From Penelope pileata (taxonomy: Eukaryota; Chordata; Aves; Galliformes; Cracidae), in NCBI GenBank assembly GCA_013396635.1, contig WBMW01005106.1, positions 496,001 through 560,000 on the forward strand: 64,000 bases of DNA, written 5' to 3'. The notes under the pieces were generated by a model. That model was not told the origin of the DNA, did no database searches, and saw only the letters and a list, made by a program, of their open reading frames with translations. The position numbers and the translations under genes were made by a program. Below are positions 47,301 through 58,900 of this stretch, one piece after another. How positions within the stretch are numbered: the first letter of the stretch is position 1; the number at the start of each line of letters is the position of its first letter.

Positions 47301-50300
47301 TTATTGTGTGATGAAGAGGACCAGCATATTTTACTTCAGTGGATGTAAGTAGTCAGCTGAAGTGGCTTAGGATTTTAATACACAGGCTTTGGGAAAGGTT
47401 AATTGCTTAAGTTATAACTCTTAGGTTTGTTCAGAGTCTGGAATGCCCTGGTGCAGTACTGGTTTCACTGTGTAAGTTGCCTGTGGTGCACACTGTAAGG
47501 AGTGGTTGTGCTGTTACTGCAGTATCTGGGGATCTGCAGTGGGGATTGGGCCTCTGCACTGTGAGGGTCAGGTAAAATGGCATTGGCCCAGGTTTTTTAG
47601 TTTGCTTCTCCCTGTTCCTGTCACTTAGGAAAGCCACTACCAGTGCACATAAGTGTTTCCAGGTTTGGTACCAGAAGCTTATCTGGATTGAACTACAGGA
47701 GAAATTGCCTTTCAGAAATGCACTTTAACATGAAAAAGTGATTTGTAGAGTGGAGAGTGAATCATGCACTTGGACTCTTTTTCTTGACTGCAGGTGTTGT
47801 TTAACCTCAGGTAACCTTTTTTGAATAAGAGATTTCTGGATCAGATCTTGAAGGTAGGAATAGTAGTCACAGTACAAACTTGAGACATCTAAAAGCAGAG
47901 TTCTTCATTGTTCCTCCTCCTAACTTTTAACCTTTCTTAAAAGCCGTGTCAAAGTAACATTTCACAGAATCACAGAATTGTAGGGGTTGGAAGGGACCTC
48001 TAGAGATCAAGTCGAAACCCCCTGCCAAAGCAGGTTCCCTAGAGCAGGTTGCACAGGTAGGCATCCAGACAGGTCTTGAATATCTCCAGGGAAGGAGACT
48101 CCATTTCAATACAACAGGGAGTGTTCTGCTTGTAAACATAGCACTGGAATGCAGGCCTAGGTTCTGGAGTGAGGAGTTGCACCTGGCTTCTGTTGAGAAG
48201 GGTGCAGAGCTTTGAACATGTTTTCAGAACAGGTTGGGTATTGACTTCATGGTAGCACCTGGTGCATCTGCAGAAGAACAGGTAAGTTTGAGATCTTTGG
48301 TCTTTAAACTTCAACTTTTCAGCCAGCAAAACCACACAAGTTTGAATTTTGAACATGAGACTGGGTCAGGTGGTACTTCAGATTTCAGTTAGTGGTTTTT
48401 TGCAGCTCAGAGGTGTGTTTACAGGTCTGCAGGATAGCTCTCGATTGGCTTTGCTCTCTCCTGCTGGTAAGATACCAGAGAGGACTACTGAAGTGTCAGT
48501 GCTTTTTCCATTGAATTTATTCAAATTTATTTAAAAAAAAAAAGAGTACTCCACCTAATAGCAGCGTGGTCCCCTGAAGGGGATTGTGTGATTGAAGGCA
48601 GATCCTTGTCATTGTGTGCAGAGATCCTAGCTGGAGCTGGGGTGGGATGTACTGGTTAACACTGAGCTGAAAAAGGTCAGAAGCAATGGCAGGGGCTGGG
48701 GTGATGCCTGTGGGAGCAATACACAATTTGGAGGTGTTTTTCTGCCTGATGCATTGTTCTCTTTGTGGCCTTTGCCAAGTCAGAGGCCCTTCTGTTCCAT
48801 GGTTATTTCTTTGAGCTTTGGTGGGTTTGAGCTGTTCTCATGAGAGGTGGGGCTGCACTGGGGTAGGTAGCTCCCAGTCAGAGTGATCTTGAAGGAACGT
48901 GGTCTGTTTCTCCATGCACAAGCAAGTTCACAAGCACCTCGTTTGAATGAGAGAATCAAACAGTTGTGCAGCAGTGCTCTGTTTTTGTGTGATCATTAAA
49001 GGATTGGTTCCTATAGAGAAAGGTGCTGCTGTCTTTGGATCATGGATTGTACTTCTTGTTAGAGCAGTTTCCTTTACAGGGAGCTTCAAATACTTTTTTT
49101 TTTTTTNNNNNNNNNNNNNNNNNNNNNNNNNNNNTTTTTGTTATTGTTGGTTTTTGGTTGGTTGGTTTGTTTTTGTTTTTTTTTAGATATTTCCTTAAGG
49201 TCTGCTGTGGTTTTTAAATGTGCCTGTCACACTGTTTCATGCATTGTGCATGTATGTGCTTGTGTGTCCTTGCACCTGTGTTGGGACTGTGCTTTCTGAT
49301 TTCCGTGGCAGGGAGGTGTATTCCATCCCTCCCCCCAGGGACCTACAGAACAAACACTGTGATTGAAGTAGCACTGTCTTCACATACATGTCAAGTCTAA
49401 CCTGTGCTGTTTGTGGTGCTTTCAGGGAAGGGGAGCCAACACCCCTTTGGTGCCATGAACCTCCCGCAGACGCCGACGGTGGCCCAGATCGGGATCTCAG
49501 TGGAACTGCTGGAGAACCTGGCACAGCAGACTCCGGTTGCAAGTGCTGCGGTGTCATCAGTAGATTCATTCACAGAGGTATTGTGGGCACCCTGTTTTCA
49601 GAAATCCTCTGTGATACCAAAGTCTTAAGAGTATAGCCTCCGAAGAACTCATTTAAAAAACAAAAAGCTGCTGTGGGTGGTTATAGGGCTGTGACCAACA
49701 CCTCATCGTTGTCAGATCATTTGGATGCTTTGAAATTTTGTAATGACTTTTTCTTATACTAGAAGACTCTGTCTCCTGTAAAGGATCAGATTTTGCGTGC
49801 TCAGTGGAACTGGGCCAATAGAATCTACCATACCTGTGTCACTATTAGAAAAAATACTTGTGAGACTTCCATATAGGAGCAGCTACAATTAAATGCGTGT
49901 CACAGAACATGAAACACTATCTCTGGTGTTTCTAGATGCTGGAACCTAAGTGCACAGACTTCTGCAAGGATGGTCTAAAAATACTCAAAAGTTAAGGCAT
50001 ACTTGGGCTTGGATGGAGGTAGATATTTAGGTGGACCACTGAGCCTTGGGAAATGCTCCTGATGTAGTTCTGCACAATTGTAAATCATGCCCTCTCCCAC
50101 AGAAGGATGTATTTTCTTCATCCCGTGGACAAGGATTTTTTCTTTTCCTGTGGACCAGAAAGACCTGACCTGCAAAACTAACTACTTTTTACCTAGCTTG
50201 TCTGTTAGTTTGAACCTCTGGAAATCCTCAGCCAGCACAGGCACTTGGCCATCTAACAGTAGTTCAAGGCAAGCTAGATCTGGATAGCAACTCTTCATTT

Positions 50301-53300
50301 CTCTAATACTGATGGCTCTGGCATTATCTTTTAACATTTCAGGAGCTGAAGAGGCTTTTCTTGAGGCTTTTTCTTCTTGCTCACTTTTCCTGCAGACATT
50401 TGCTGAGGTAGCCTGTTAATTGAACAGTAATCCTGGTAATGAAGCTGAAGTCCTCTGAGTTTTTACACATAATACCTTCACGTAGGTAAATGTCTCTTTT
50501 GGAGAAAGTTACCGTGACTGACAGCTATTTTTGTATGTAAGGGTTAACTGAGCTTTTTGGGGGTGGGGAGGCTAAGGGCAAATGACATCTGACTAATATC
50601 TCTGATAGCACTGCTTCTTGGAATACTAATAGTTAACTCACAAGGTAATAAAATGCACTTGGGGGTTTTTAGCAGTTCAGCTGGTGGATTTTTCTGGCAA
50701 TGGTACGTAAAGAACTAAAAACAACTCACGTGTATGTGTAACATTTTTGTAAATGTGTTAGGAAGGCTTATGAAGCAAAATTCCACTTAGGTGGATTTTT
50801 CCTTTTTTGAAAGGAGCAGAATATTAACTGAAATCTTTAAGCTAAGGATTGAAGTAGTAATCTCTTGTATTTCAGTACCATACTTGCGAAGGCCCACTTT
50901 GTGGGAGTAGATAGAAGAGGTTAGAATAGGAGTGAGCACAGCTTATGAATGGCTGCTGGCTTTTTTAATATTTAATATCAGCTCTTTGGGCTGCTACGAA
51001 TGCCATAATATTTTCTTTAAATGCAAAATCATCTGTTGTTATTCTAAGTTAAGGCAGTGTTCTTCCACTGCATTTTTTAGGAAGGCTTATGAAGCTCTTA
51101 CGTTTCTATGTCTATATGTGGTTTTGTACATGAGACTTGTTATATTGTTAAAAAAAAAAATAAAAATGGAGAAGAGTGTGACAGTAACACACTTCTGTGG
51201 GAGTGGGGTGAGACTGAGGGTGGGCTCCTTGATTCTAGGACATTGGGTCTTGCACTCCATCTGTGTCGGAGCTGGTTCAGGTAAGGCCTGGAGCAGTCAC
51301 TTCCACCTCTGGGGCCCCGGCGTAAGAGGGGCATGGACCTGGACATGGGTGCAGAGGAGGGCTGTGAGAATGGTCAGAGGGCTGGAGCACCCCTCAGGTG
51401 AAGACAGGCTGAGAGAGCTGGGGCTGTTCAGCCCGGACAAGAGAAGGCTTCTCGGAGACCTTATTGGAGCCTTTTGGGATACAAAGCCAGTTTTTAAGAA
51501 AGAGAGGGAGGCTTTTTGCCTGCCTTGAAAAGACAAGGGCAACAGTTTTAAACTCAAAGAGGGCAGATTTATACTGGAAATAAGGAAGTTTTTCTTGATG
51601 AAGATGGTTGCCCAGAAAAGCTGTGGATGCCCCATCACTGGGTGTGTTCAAAGTCGGGTTGGACAGAGCTTTGAGCAACCAGAGCTGGTGAAAGATGTCC
51701 CTGCCCGTGGCATGGGGGGTGAACGAGGTGATCTTAAGAGGCTCCTTCCAACCCAAGTTGTTCTGTGATTCTGTATATTGCCCCATACTCTGTTTTCCTC
51801 TATTATTTTGCTGTCTCTGAAAATAGTTTATTCTCCCATCAAAACATTTTTTTCCCTAAAATAGTGGAAGGAAGGAGGTACCATAGATGACGTAGCTGAA
51901 GGAAGTTTCCCTGTTGCTGGAGTCTGGCAGTGATTTGTAACGTAATGGGGCAGATTGCTGGAGATTTTTCAGCTGGTTTAACAGCTAGTGTTTTGCTGTG
52001 AGCCAGACTTGTCAGCTTTAACCTGGTCCGCTGTTCTCCTGATGATTTGTCACTGACTCACTTTTTTGTCCCAAGGATAAAATGTTCTTCCTGGAGCTCT
52101 TTATCCAGCTGGATGAAATTGGCCAGGGAGGGCACAAGCGAAGATCTGAAAAAGTTTTCTGAACACCAGATGGATCCAAGGGTGAAACTGAGACTTAGGA
52201 TGTTCTGATCTTTTAAAAAAGTTGACTTCCCTTGCCCTGATGTATCTGCCTTCCTGCTGGGTTCTAGATGATAGTGCTGATTTTACTTTATATAGGAGTT
52301 GCATATCTGCTAAAATTTTGCACAAAAAATCATACTGACCAACGAACTTATTTAGTGTCTTTCTTTTATTTCAGTTCACTCAGAAGATGTTGGATAACTT
52401 CTATAATTTTGCTTCCTCGTTTGCTGTTACTCAGGCACAGATGACACCAAATCCTTCTGAAGCTTTCATTCCTGCAAATGTAGTTCTGAAATGGTAATGG
52501 AAATTATCTTTACTAGCTAGTGGTTTTTCCAGGCATCAACACAGCTGGTTTCTAAGTATTGCTGTCATGCTCTTCCAGTTAGAAATGCTATTGTGAGTCT
52601 AAGATGTTCCATCTACGGTTTTCCTCACTGTCTTCATGTAAGTTTTAGGTTAGAAAAGTGCTATAGAGCCTGTGAGTTTTGTTGCATCTAGAAGTGCCAC
52701 CCTTTTTATACATAGGTTTACAGCATGTTGCTGATTCTCCAAGAGCTTGTCATGGGGAGACAGAACACTGATGCCTGTCAGCGTGTTGTTATGGGTTGTT
52801 TCTGTGCTTGTAATCTTAGGCATAGCACCAGTTATGTTGCTTAAGACTATGGGAGGAATGGAGAAATCATGTTCCAAGTTCACCTGGTTCTGCCACCAGA
52901 ATGAAAAACTCTCCCTGAGAGTTGTTTTCCAGAGGCTGGCTTAAAAGAGAATTCTTAGTAGGGGTAGTTGTAGTCTGGAGGTTGAACTGTGGGCATTTCT
53001 TTAGAATGTCTGAAAAATTCTTCCTACAGTTCATCAGTTCAGCCCTTTCTTGTCTCAACAGCATTAACCTAAGCCCTTTTCAAAGCGGAATTTTGGCATT
53101 TCTGGATGGTTGGGTCATTAGTATATGTGAGCAGTTAATGTAAGCAGAACGTTTCCTTTTGAAATGTATTTGATGCAGATCTCTTCTAAATAGAAGGTAA
53201 CTCTAGGCACCCCGTGTGTGGGTAAGGTCTCCAGTGAGAGAAACCAAAGGGAAAACGGGCTAAAAAAGCAGCATAATGGCTGCTTGTTCCCTGGGTGATG

Positions 53301-53892
53301 CTGAATTTGCTTTTGTTGTAAAGTGAAGCGAGGCATAACTCCAATAAAGAGAACACATCTGTGTATGTAAATCTGTTAACTTGATTACAGCCACAGGAGG
53401 GGAAAAAAAAATTGCTTCATTTTTTATGTTTGTGAGTCATTAGAATGTACTTAATTACAGCTTGTAAAACATGGAGTGTCTTAGGTCTCTGCAGTGGGCT
53501 GGTTGCAATGGAAATTCACTCATTTGGCTTAGAGTTCCATTAATTAATAAGACTTTTAATTTGAGTGGGTTTAAAATACTTCATTCTTCTCTAATGTGAA
53601 TTGGCTTAGAAATTTTCAGATGTAGAAGTTGTTTTTACGTTTGCTTCAGTGGAGCAGCTTGTGATATCTTGCAGCTTTTATTGGTGAAGTCTGCAGGTTA
53701 CTGTTTGGTTTTTGTTTGTTTGAGAAAGTCAGTCATGGAAATTGTGTACTTCCTCTGGTTTCTTTGTTTTTTTCCCCACTACTTGTGTCATTTCTGAAGC
53801 CATTTTAATTGTAACACCTTCTATTTTTTTCCCCTAGGTATGAGAACTTCCAGAGACGCCTGACACAGAACCCTCTCTTCTGGAAAACATAA
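44319..53892 (+). CDS. HIKESHI: Hikeshi (C11orf73), HSP70 nuclear import carrier; five exons
   Basis: Hikeshi carries ATP-bound HSP70 through nuclear pores during heat stress by binding FG-nucleoporins; it replaces importin-beta family transport when that is shut down. The coding exons 44319-44348, 44993-45230, 49426-49577, 52375-52493 and 53838-53892 join in phase with GT/AG introns to give 197 residues plus TAA, the same length as human Hikeshi. The start is MFGCLVAGRL, identical to the remembered human protein. The N-terminal beta-rich domain includes FDLPDYENINHVVVFMLGT and PFPEGMGGSVYF. The C-terminal helical region ends QNPLFWKT. Val54, whose change to Leu in people causes a leukoencephalopathy, is present. 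All exons look intact. Introns 2 and 3 hold CR1 insertions and intron 2 an assembly gap. CCDC81 follows on the same strand. Confidence 0.98.
44993..45230 (+). CDS. HIKESHI: HIKESHI exon 2
   Basis: Encodes residues 11-89 and the first base of codon 90. It starts after TTCTCTGCAG and ends at GTGAGT. It carries most of the conserved N-terminal domain, including GGSVYF with Val54 and WQLLGFVTNEKPSAIFKISG. Confidence 0.97.
47963..48104 (-). mobile_element. CR1 LINE 3' fragment in HIKESHI intron 2 (minus strand)
   Basis: CACAGAATCACAGAATTG then TAGGGGTTGGAAGGGACCTC, almost the same as the left end of the 33.1-kb copy, so both belong to one subfamily. Only the last ~140 bases of the element are present, ending abruptly after GAAGGAGACTCCA. 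It is antisense to HIKESHI. Confidence 0.93.
49107..49134. other. Assembly gap (N run)
   Basis: Twenty-eight N bases lie between T-rich tracts (49094-49106 and 49135-49184) in HIKESHI intron 2. The true length is unknown; it is probably a poly(T)/G-T low-complexity tract that failed to sequence. Open frames running across it are meaningless. Confidence 0.98.
49426..49577 (+). CDS. HIKESHI: HIKESHI exon 3
   Basis: Completes codon 90 and encodes up to residue 140. It starts after GCTTTCAG and ends at GTATTG. Its GSQHPFGAMN and VAQIGISVELLENLAQQTPV stretches match the family; the residue after the GAMN motif differs from human, which is usual variation. Confidence 0.97.
51290..51772 (+). mobile_element. 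CR1 LINE 3' fragment in HIKESHI intron 3 (plus strand)
   Basis: The frame WTWVQRRAVRMVRGLEHPS and then RLRELGLFSPDKRRLLGDLI is the CR1 ORF2 C-terminal signature. The copy ends with CTCCTTCCAACCCAAGTTGT and TCTGTGATTCTGTATATTG. It lacks the usual block after GDLI, and later frames shift, so it is inactive. It differs in subfamily from the 42- and 56-kb copies. Confidence 0.93.
52375..52493 (+). CDS. HIKESHI: HIKESHI exon 4
   Basis: Encodes residues 141-179 and two bases of codon 180. It starts after TTATTTCAG and ends at GTAATG. FTQKMLDNFYNFASSFAVTQ and FIPANVVLKW are near-identical to human. Confidence 0.97.
53838..53892 (+). CDS. HIKESHI: HIKESHI exon 5 (terminal coding)
   Basis: Completes codon 180 (Trp) and encodes YENFQRRLTQNPLFWKT, then TAA at 53890-53892. 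It is preceded by a long T/C tract and CCCCTAG. Confidence 0.97.
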
Positions 53893-54046
53893 GCTTCAAT
53901 CATGTCATTCAAAGTGCTCTCTAACCAGTGTTCTCTGAAATACACAGCAAGTAACTCCACGGAAGAACTCCAAGGTGGAAAAAAGAAACGATTAGTCTGA
54001 ATAGACAAACTTGTAACTTTTATATTACTCTTGAAAATTATTTAAA

Positions 54047-54052
54047 ATTAAA
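54047..54052 (+). terminator. HIKESHI: HIKESHI polyadenylation signal (ATTAAA)
   Basis: ATTAAA lies 155 bases past the HIKESHI stop codon and is followed within about 25-35 bases by a T-rich stretch, as expected for cleavage and polyadenylation. No AATAAA is closer. A longer 3' UTR using a later site remains possible. Confidence 0.55.
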
Positions 54053-54079
54053 ATCTCTGAAAACTACTTGCCTATGCAT

Positions 54080-55895
54080 TTTTTTTAAATGGAAGTACTT
54101 GGCTGCAGCAGAAGTCAGTGATGCATGTGTGGAAAGACTCTCCTGAAACTGTATTTAAAACAGAAGAAATACAAGATGAAGAATGGCAGTGTCGTTTCAC
54201 ACTTGTTGGATGTTTTGAGGTGGTGTTTAGTTTTAAGCGAAATTGACGTAGTTTTCCCTTCTTAGCCTTGTTCTGAAGGATGATTGGGGAACTGAGAATA
54301 CGCTGATGGTTTTCATGCTGATCCTTACACTATAAATGCTTTCAATTTGTGGACAGCTAAAAGATTCCTGTCCCCAGCTTGTACAGGCAGTACATTTCTC
54401 TCTCTTTGTCAGGAAGATGATTTGAGCTTGGTCTCAGGTATCTGTCTTGAACTTTTCCTGTGTGAAAGTGTAGTTTAGAGAAGTCTCTGGGGACTCGTTC
54501 CCCGCTGCGACCCACCTACCTTTGAAACAGCTGTTGTGGGCCTATTTGGGGTTACAGATTTGCATTTTGCAGCCCAGAGCATGCAGTGAGATGACAGCGA
54601 CAGCTAGCTGACTGACGGGGTACGTGAGTTTGTATTTCTCTCGAGCTTTCTCTAGCTATGGTGTAAAGAGCCATGTGGAGGAGGAGAAAAATGGTTCCTA
54701 GTACATGGAAGATTTTTTATTTTCTGTGAGAATAATGGGTTACACTGAGATGTTTAAGTTATTTCGGGGATCTGAGGTATCATTATAGTGTTTGAGGGGA
54801 ACCTATGGCTCTGTGTAGAGAAACTCACTGATGTAGAATGAACTGAAGCTTGTTCTGCCTCTCCTTTGAACTTGTCTGTCATTCTGCTTGGAACTTACAA
54901 CAAAGCAAGGAATCCATCAAAACAAGGAATGTTGTTTATAAATGATTCTGGGGGTGATGAGGGGGGTGTTGGATGAAGCCCGTGTCCTTTGTTCAGTATG
55001 AGAAGGCACCTTCTCTTCACTAGTATCAAATATTTAATGCTCCAGACAGCACAATGTCTTTAGCGCTGCCGCAAAGAAAAAGGGTTGTTTCTGAGCAAAC
55101 ACCTACAACAGACCGGGTTGCTCATGTTTCAAGCAGGCCCGCCATCACTGCACCCTGTTTTCCTACGTGTAATATGGGAGCAGTCACATGTGAAGGATCT
55201 GGTGACAAAGCAGAACTTCCTGGTGCTTTCTCCACCCAGTGTGTGAGAGCAGACACTGGTGTCTACTACCAAAGAGGACAGAGGGCCTAATGCTTTTTGA
55301 AGTGTTCAGGGGCAAATTGTGGGCAGTTGGGGATAGTCCCACCTCATCAAGGAGAAGCCACTCTAAAGCTCTCTGAGGGGAAACCTGCAGTGCTGCTGGG
55401 CTGGAGCTCACAGACCAGTTCCAGGCTTGCAGCTGACTGTCCTGTCCTACAAAACTGCCCCCAAGTACTTCACGGTGTGGAAACATCATACTGCAGAGGT
55501 GTGGAAGTGAACTTTCCAATAACTGTTTTAGGTTTCTCCCTCACTGAGTCTGTGTGGAGGCAGACGTTCATGATGAACTTGCCTGACAGTCTTTGATGAT
55601 ACCGATGGTGGATGGCAGTAAGTGTCTCTGTGGGTGCAAGGAAACCGCTCTGCTCATGAAGCACTCTGCTTTCTCCAGGCTCCGAGGAAGGGAACACCAA
55701 ATAGCACTCTGGTCATTCCTTGACATCATAGAAACAACCTTCTTGTTTGTTCAGCAGAACGCTCGGAGGAAGATAAAACAGTGGGATGGATAGCACCGGG
55801 TGGCTGTCCTCTCAAATCTAGATGAGGGTGTTTGTAATAGCACGAGAGAAATATCTTTGACCTTGCAGATCCAGGCATTAATTTAGATTGCAAGT
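54080..55895. other. HIKESHI-CCDC81 intergenic stretch
   Basis: About 1.8 kb without a recognised coding exon. It presumably contains the end of the HIKESHI 3' UTR and the promoter and 5' UTR of the CCDC81-family gene. I could not place a transcription start. No CR1 was recognised. Confidence 0.5.
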
Positions 55896-55992
55896 ATGAC
55901 AGCCACGACTTCCTTTTTCTGGCCACGGAAAGGTGACTGGAAGGCATCTGAACGAGCCTTGTTTGGCACACTCATGTCTCTCACAACTAAAG
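55896..55992 (+). CDS. CCDC81: CCDC81-family exon 1
   Basis: Encodes residues 1-32 (starts MTATTSFFWPRKGDWKASER) and one base of codon 33, ending at a GTAAGA donor. The ATG has a moderate context (CAAGT before ATG). An upstream non-coding exon is possible. Confidence 0.75.
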
Positions 55993-58900
55993 GTAAGAAC
56001 ATCCGCAGCTTTGTCATGATGCGCTCGTAATGAGTATTAAGTTGAAGGAAAGGATTGTCCTGTTCTGTGCTCGAGCACTGGGTGCAGTTTTGGGCACAAT
56101 ATAAGAACGTTAAACTATTAGAGAGCATCCAAACAAGGGCTATGGAGGTGGGGAGGGTTTTGGAGGGCAAGGTGTATGGGGAGCAGCTGAGATCCCTTGG
56201 TCTGTTCAGCCCAGAGCAGAGGAGGCTGAGGGGAGGCCTCATGGCGGCCTACAGCTCCTCACAGGGAGCGCAGGGGCAGCGCTGAGCTCTGCTCTCTGGG
56301 GACAGCGACAGGGCCCGAGGGAACGGCATGGAGCTGTGTCAGGGGAGGGACAGGTGGGGGTTAGGGAAAGGTTCTGCCCCAGAGGGTGGTGGGCATGGCA
56401 CAGGCTGCGCAGGGCAGTGGGCATGGCCCCACGCTGCTGGATTTCAAGGAGCATTTGGACACCGCTCTCAGACGTAGGGTTTGGATTTTGGGTGGCCCTG
56501 TGTGGAGCCAGGGGTTGCACTCTGATCCTTGTGAGACACTTCCAACTTGGGATGTTCTATGATTCTAAATACAGTAACTGCTGACAGCCTCAGAGCCCTG
56601 GTAGGGGAGGGCCAGGCCTGCTGGCTGATCTGCTTCTTCCAAGGCCAGCAGTAGGGTGGCCATGATGTCAGGGTTCTGCTCCAAGCTCTGGACATGGCTC
56701 CCAGTGGACATAGAAGATGCTGCACACACATGGTTCCAGCTCACCCCAAAGAAGTGACTGGCCAACCTGGGCTCCTGTTTGGTTAGAAGAATTGGAGTTG
56801 TATCTGTCCAACCACATCTTTTACACTGGCATCCAAATATTAAACTCTGGGATACCTTCAGTTCTGGCTGTCAGATAGCAGGACGTGTGTCCCTGTGTGC
56901 AAAGCATTTGCGGTTTGTTTGAGCAGCAGAGCTGCCCTGGGGTCAGCAGAAGATTCCTAGGAGTTGAAAGCTCTGCAGTGCAGCCCCCAGGAGCTATGGG
57001 GCTGTCTGTGGGGCAGGAGGGGTATCTGAAGGCTGTGGTAGTGGCCATCTCATTGGCTTAGGAATGTGCTGAGTGGTGGTGAGCTTGGTGATATTGATGC
57101 ATATGTCTTTCCTTTGCTCTGCAGAGATCGTGCAAATTTGGGATCAGGTGTCTCTTGACGTTCAGCGGCAGCTGGCACTCAGCAAGGTGATCCTCATGCC
57201 CTGTTTCTCCCCTCATGCTCTGATGGTTTGGTAGCCTGACCCCCATCCCCTGCCAAAGTCGTTAAATACAGTCAATATATCTAATTGTACTTCTCTTCCT
57301 TAAACTTTTGATTTTTTTCTGCTTTAAAATGCAGTTTACAACTGTGCTACAAGACTAATTTTTCTGAATATTTACAGAAAAAAAAAAGTCCGGTATACTC
57401 AAATGATCGATTCTTCCAGTCTCTGTTCCACACTGCCTGAGTAGAAAGGTCACCCAGATCACCTGCTCCATTCAGACGTATCACAGATGTCAGAAACCCT
57501 TGCTAGAGGGTTGGAAACCCTCTGACTGAAGGGTGTTTGCACTGCTTCTACTTCAAGTCCTTACCCACGTGCCTTTCTCCTCTTCTGCTTTCTAGAGTGT
57601 CAAGATAGTTGGACTGGGGACTTTTGCTGTTTGTACGCAAGAGCAACGCATGGGAAGGAAAGGCCGTTGGCTCATTCAGAGACCTGTATTCCAACTGTCC
57701 AACGTCGTCAGAAAGATTCTTCATCTTACCTCCGCTAAAAGAACTGTGCCTGGTGAGAAAATGGAGCAAAATCTTATTTCCCTTTGTAGCATCTGGCGTG
57801 TCTGACAATGCTGTCTAGCAATGGCTGCTGGCCCTGAAAGCTGCCACATTTGCTGATAAATCTGTGCTACTTTTGGAGTAGTCTGAACAATTTTCAGAGG
57901 GTCTGAACAGCTTTTCTGTTTTTAGTTTTAACTGTGCTTGACAAGACATGCTACATCTCAAACCTTCAATGCCTGCACACTGAGTGTGGGCAGCTGCCAT
58001 GGCCCTATCACGGCACCTGGGCTCAAGAAGCCCACTCTGTAGCGTGTAATTGTCTGAGGGCCTGAAAAGTGCTGAAAGTTGATTGCAATTAGCATTTTTG
58101 CTGTATGTCACCACGCTCCTCTTTCTGTTAATAGATTCTACACCAGCTGTCCTGTTGGACTATGCCACAATAGCCCTGGAGACATCACATCCCCTGGATG
58201 CTGTGGAGCACTGTGTAAATGAGACCGTGATGTACCTCTCTCGCTGCATCTCAAATGGACTGAATGTTGATTTCGTTCTCCGGGACATGGGAATCCTTCT
58301 TGTCAGGCAAAAGAAAGTCAAAATGAGGTTTTATGAAAAATTTCTTCTCAGCCTGGATGTGATGGGAAACTTTAAGGAAGTTCTTGTCAATGTAAGTCTT
58401 ACGGGGATTTCCCAGTGAATCTCAAGGGCCTGTTGAACTTGTGTCCCCCAGCGTGCCACGACTTGTCTGGCCACTTGGCCTGCACAGGAGTACAACGAAG
58501 GAGTTGCTCTTTGGATTTCTTCTCATATAGTCAGTTGTCTTGGTGAAATGTGAGACTTGAAAGATAGCTGTGCTGGGTTAAACCAAGGGTCGCAGAAGGG
58601 CCAAGGTTGGAAAGGACCTCTGGAGGTCATCACGTCCAAGCCCCTTGCTCAAGCAGGGCCACTTAAAGCATGTTGCCAGAGCCATGGCCAGGTGACTTTT
58701 AAATATTGATCACTGGGCTGATCGATCCCATCCAGCCTGGTCCCTGAAGGCTTAGGGGAAAGGGCAGGAGAACCAGCCTGTGCCTGCCTCCACCGACTTC
58801 TCCATGACTCAAACAAATCCGCTGAGTGGCACTCTTACAGAAAATATGGCAATGTAACTGCCGAGAATCAATTATTTGAAGTCATATCTCTGTGAAACAG

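Noticed and set aside
49388..49636. Alternative-frame ORF over HIKESHI exon 3
   Set aside because: The other frame (KGSQHPFGAMN...) matches Hikeshi; this one is a shadow.
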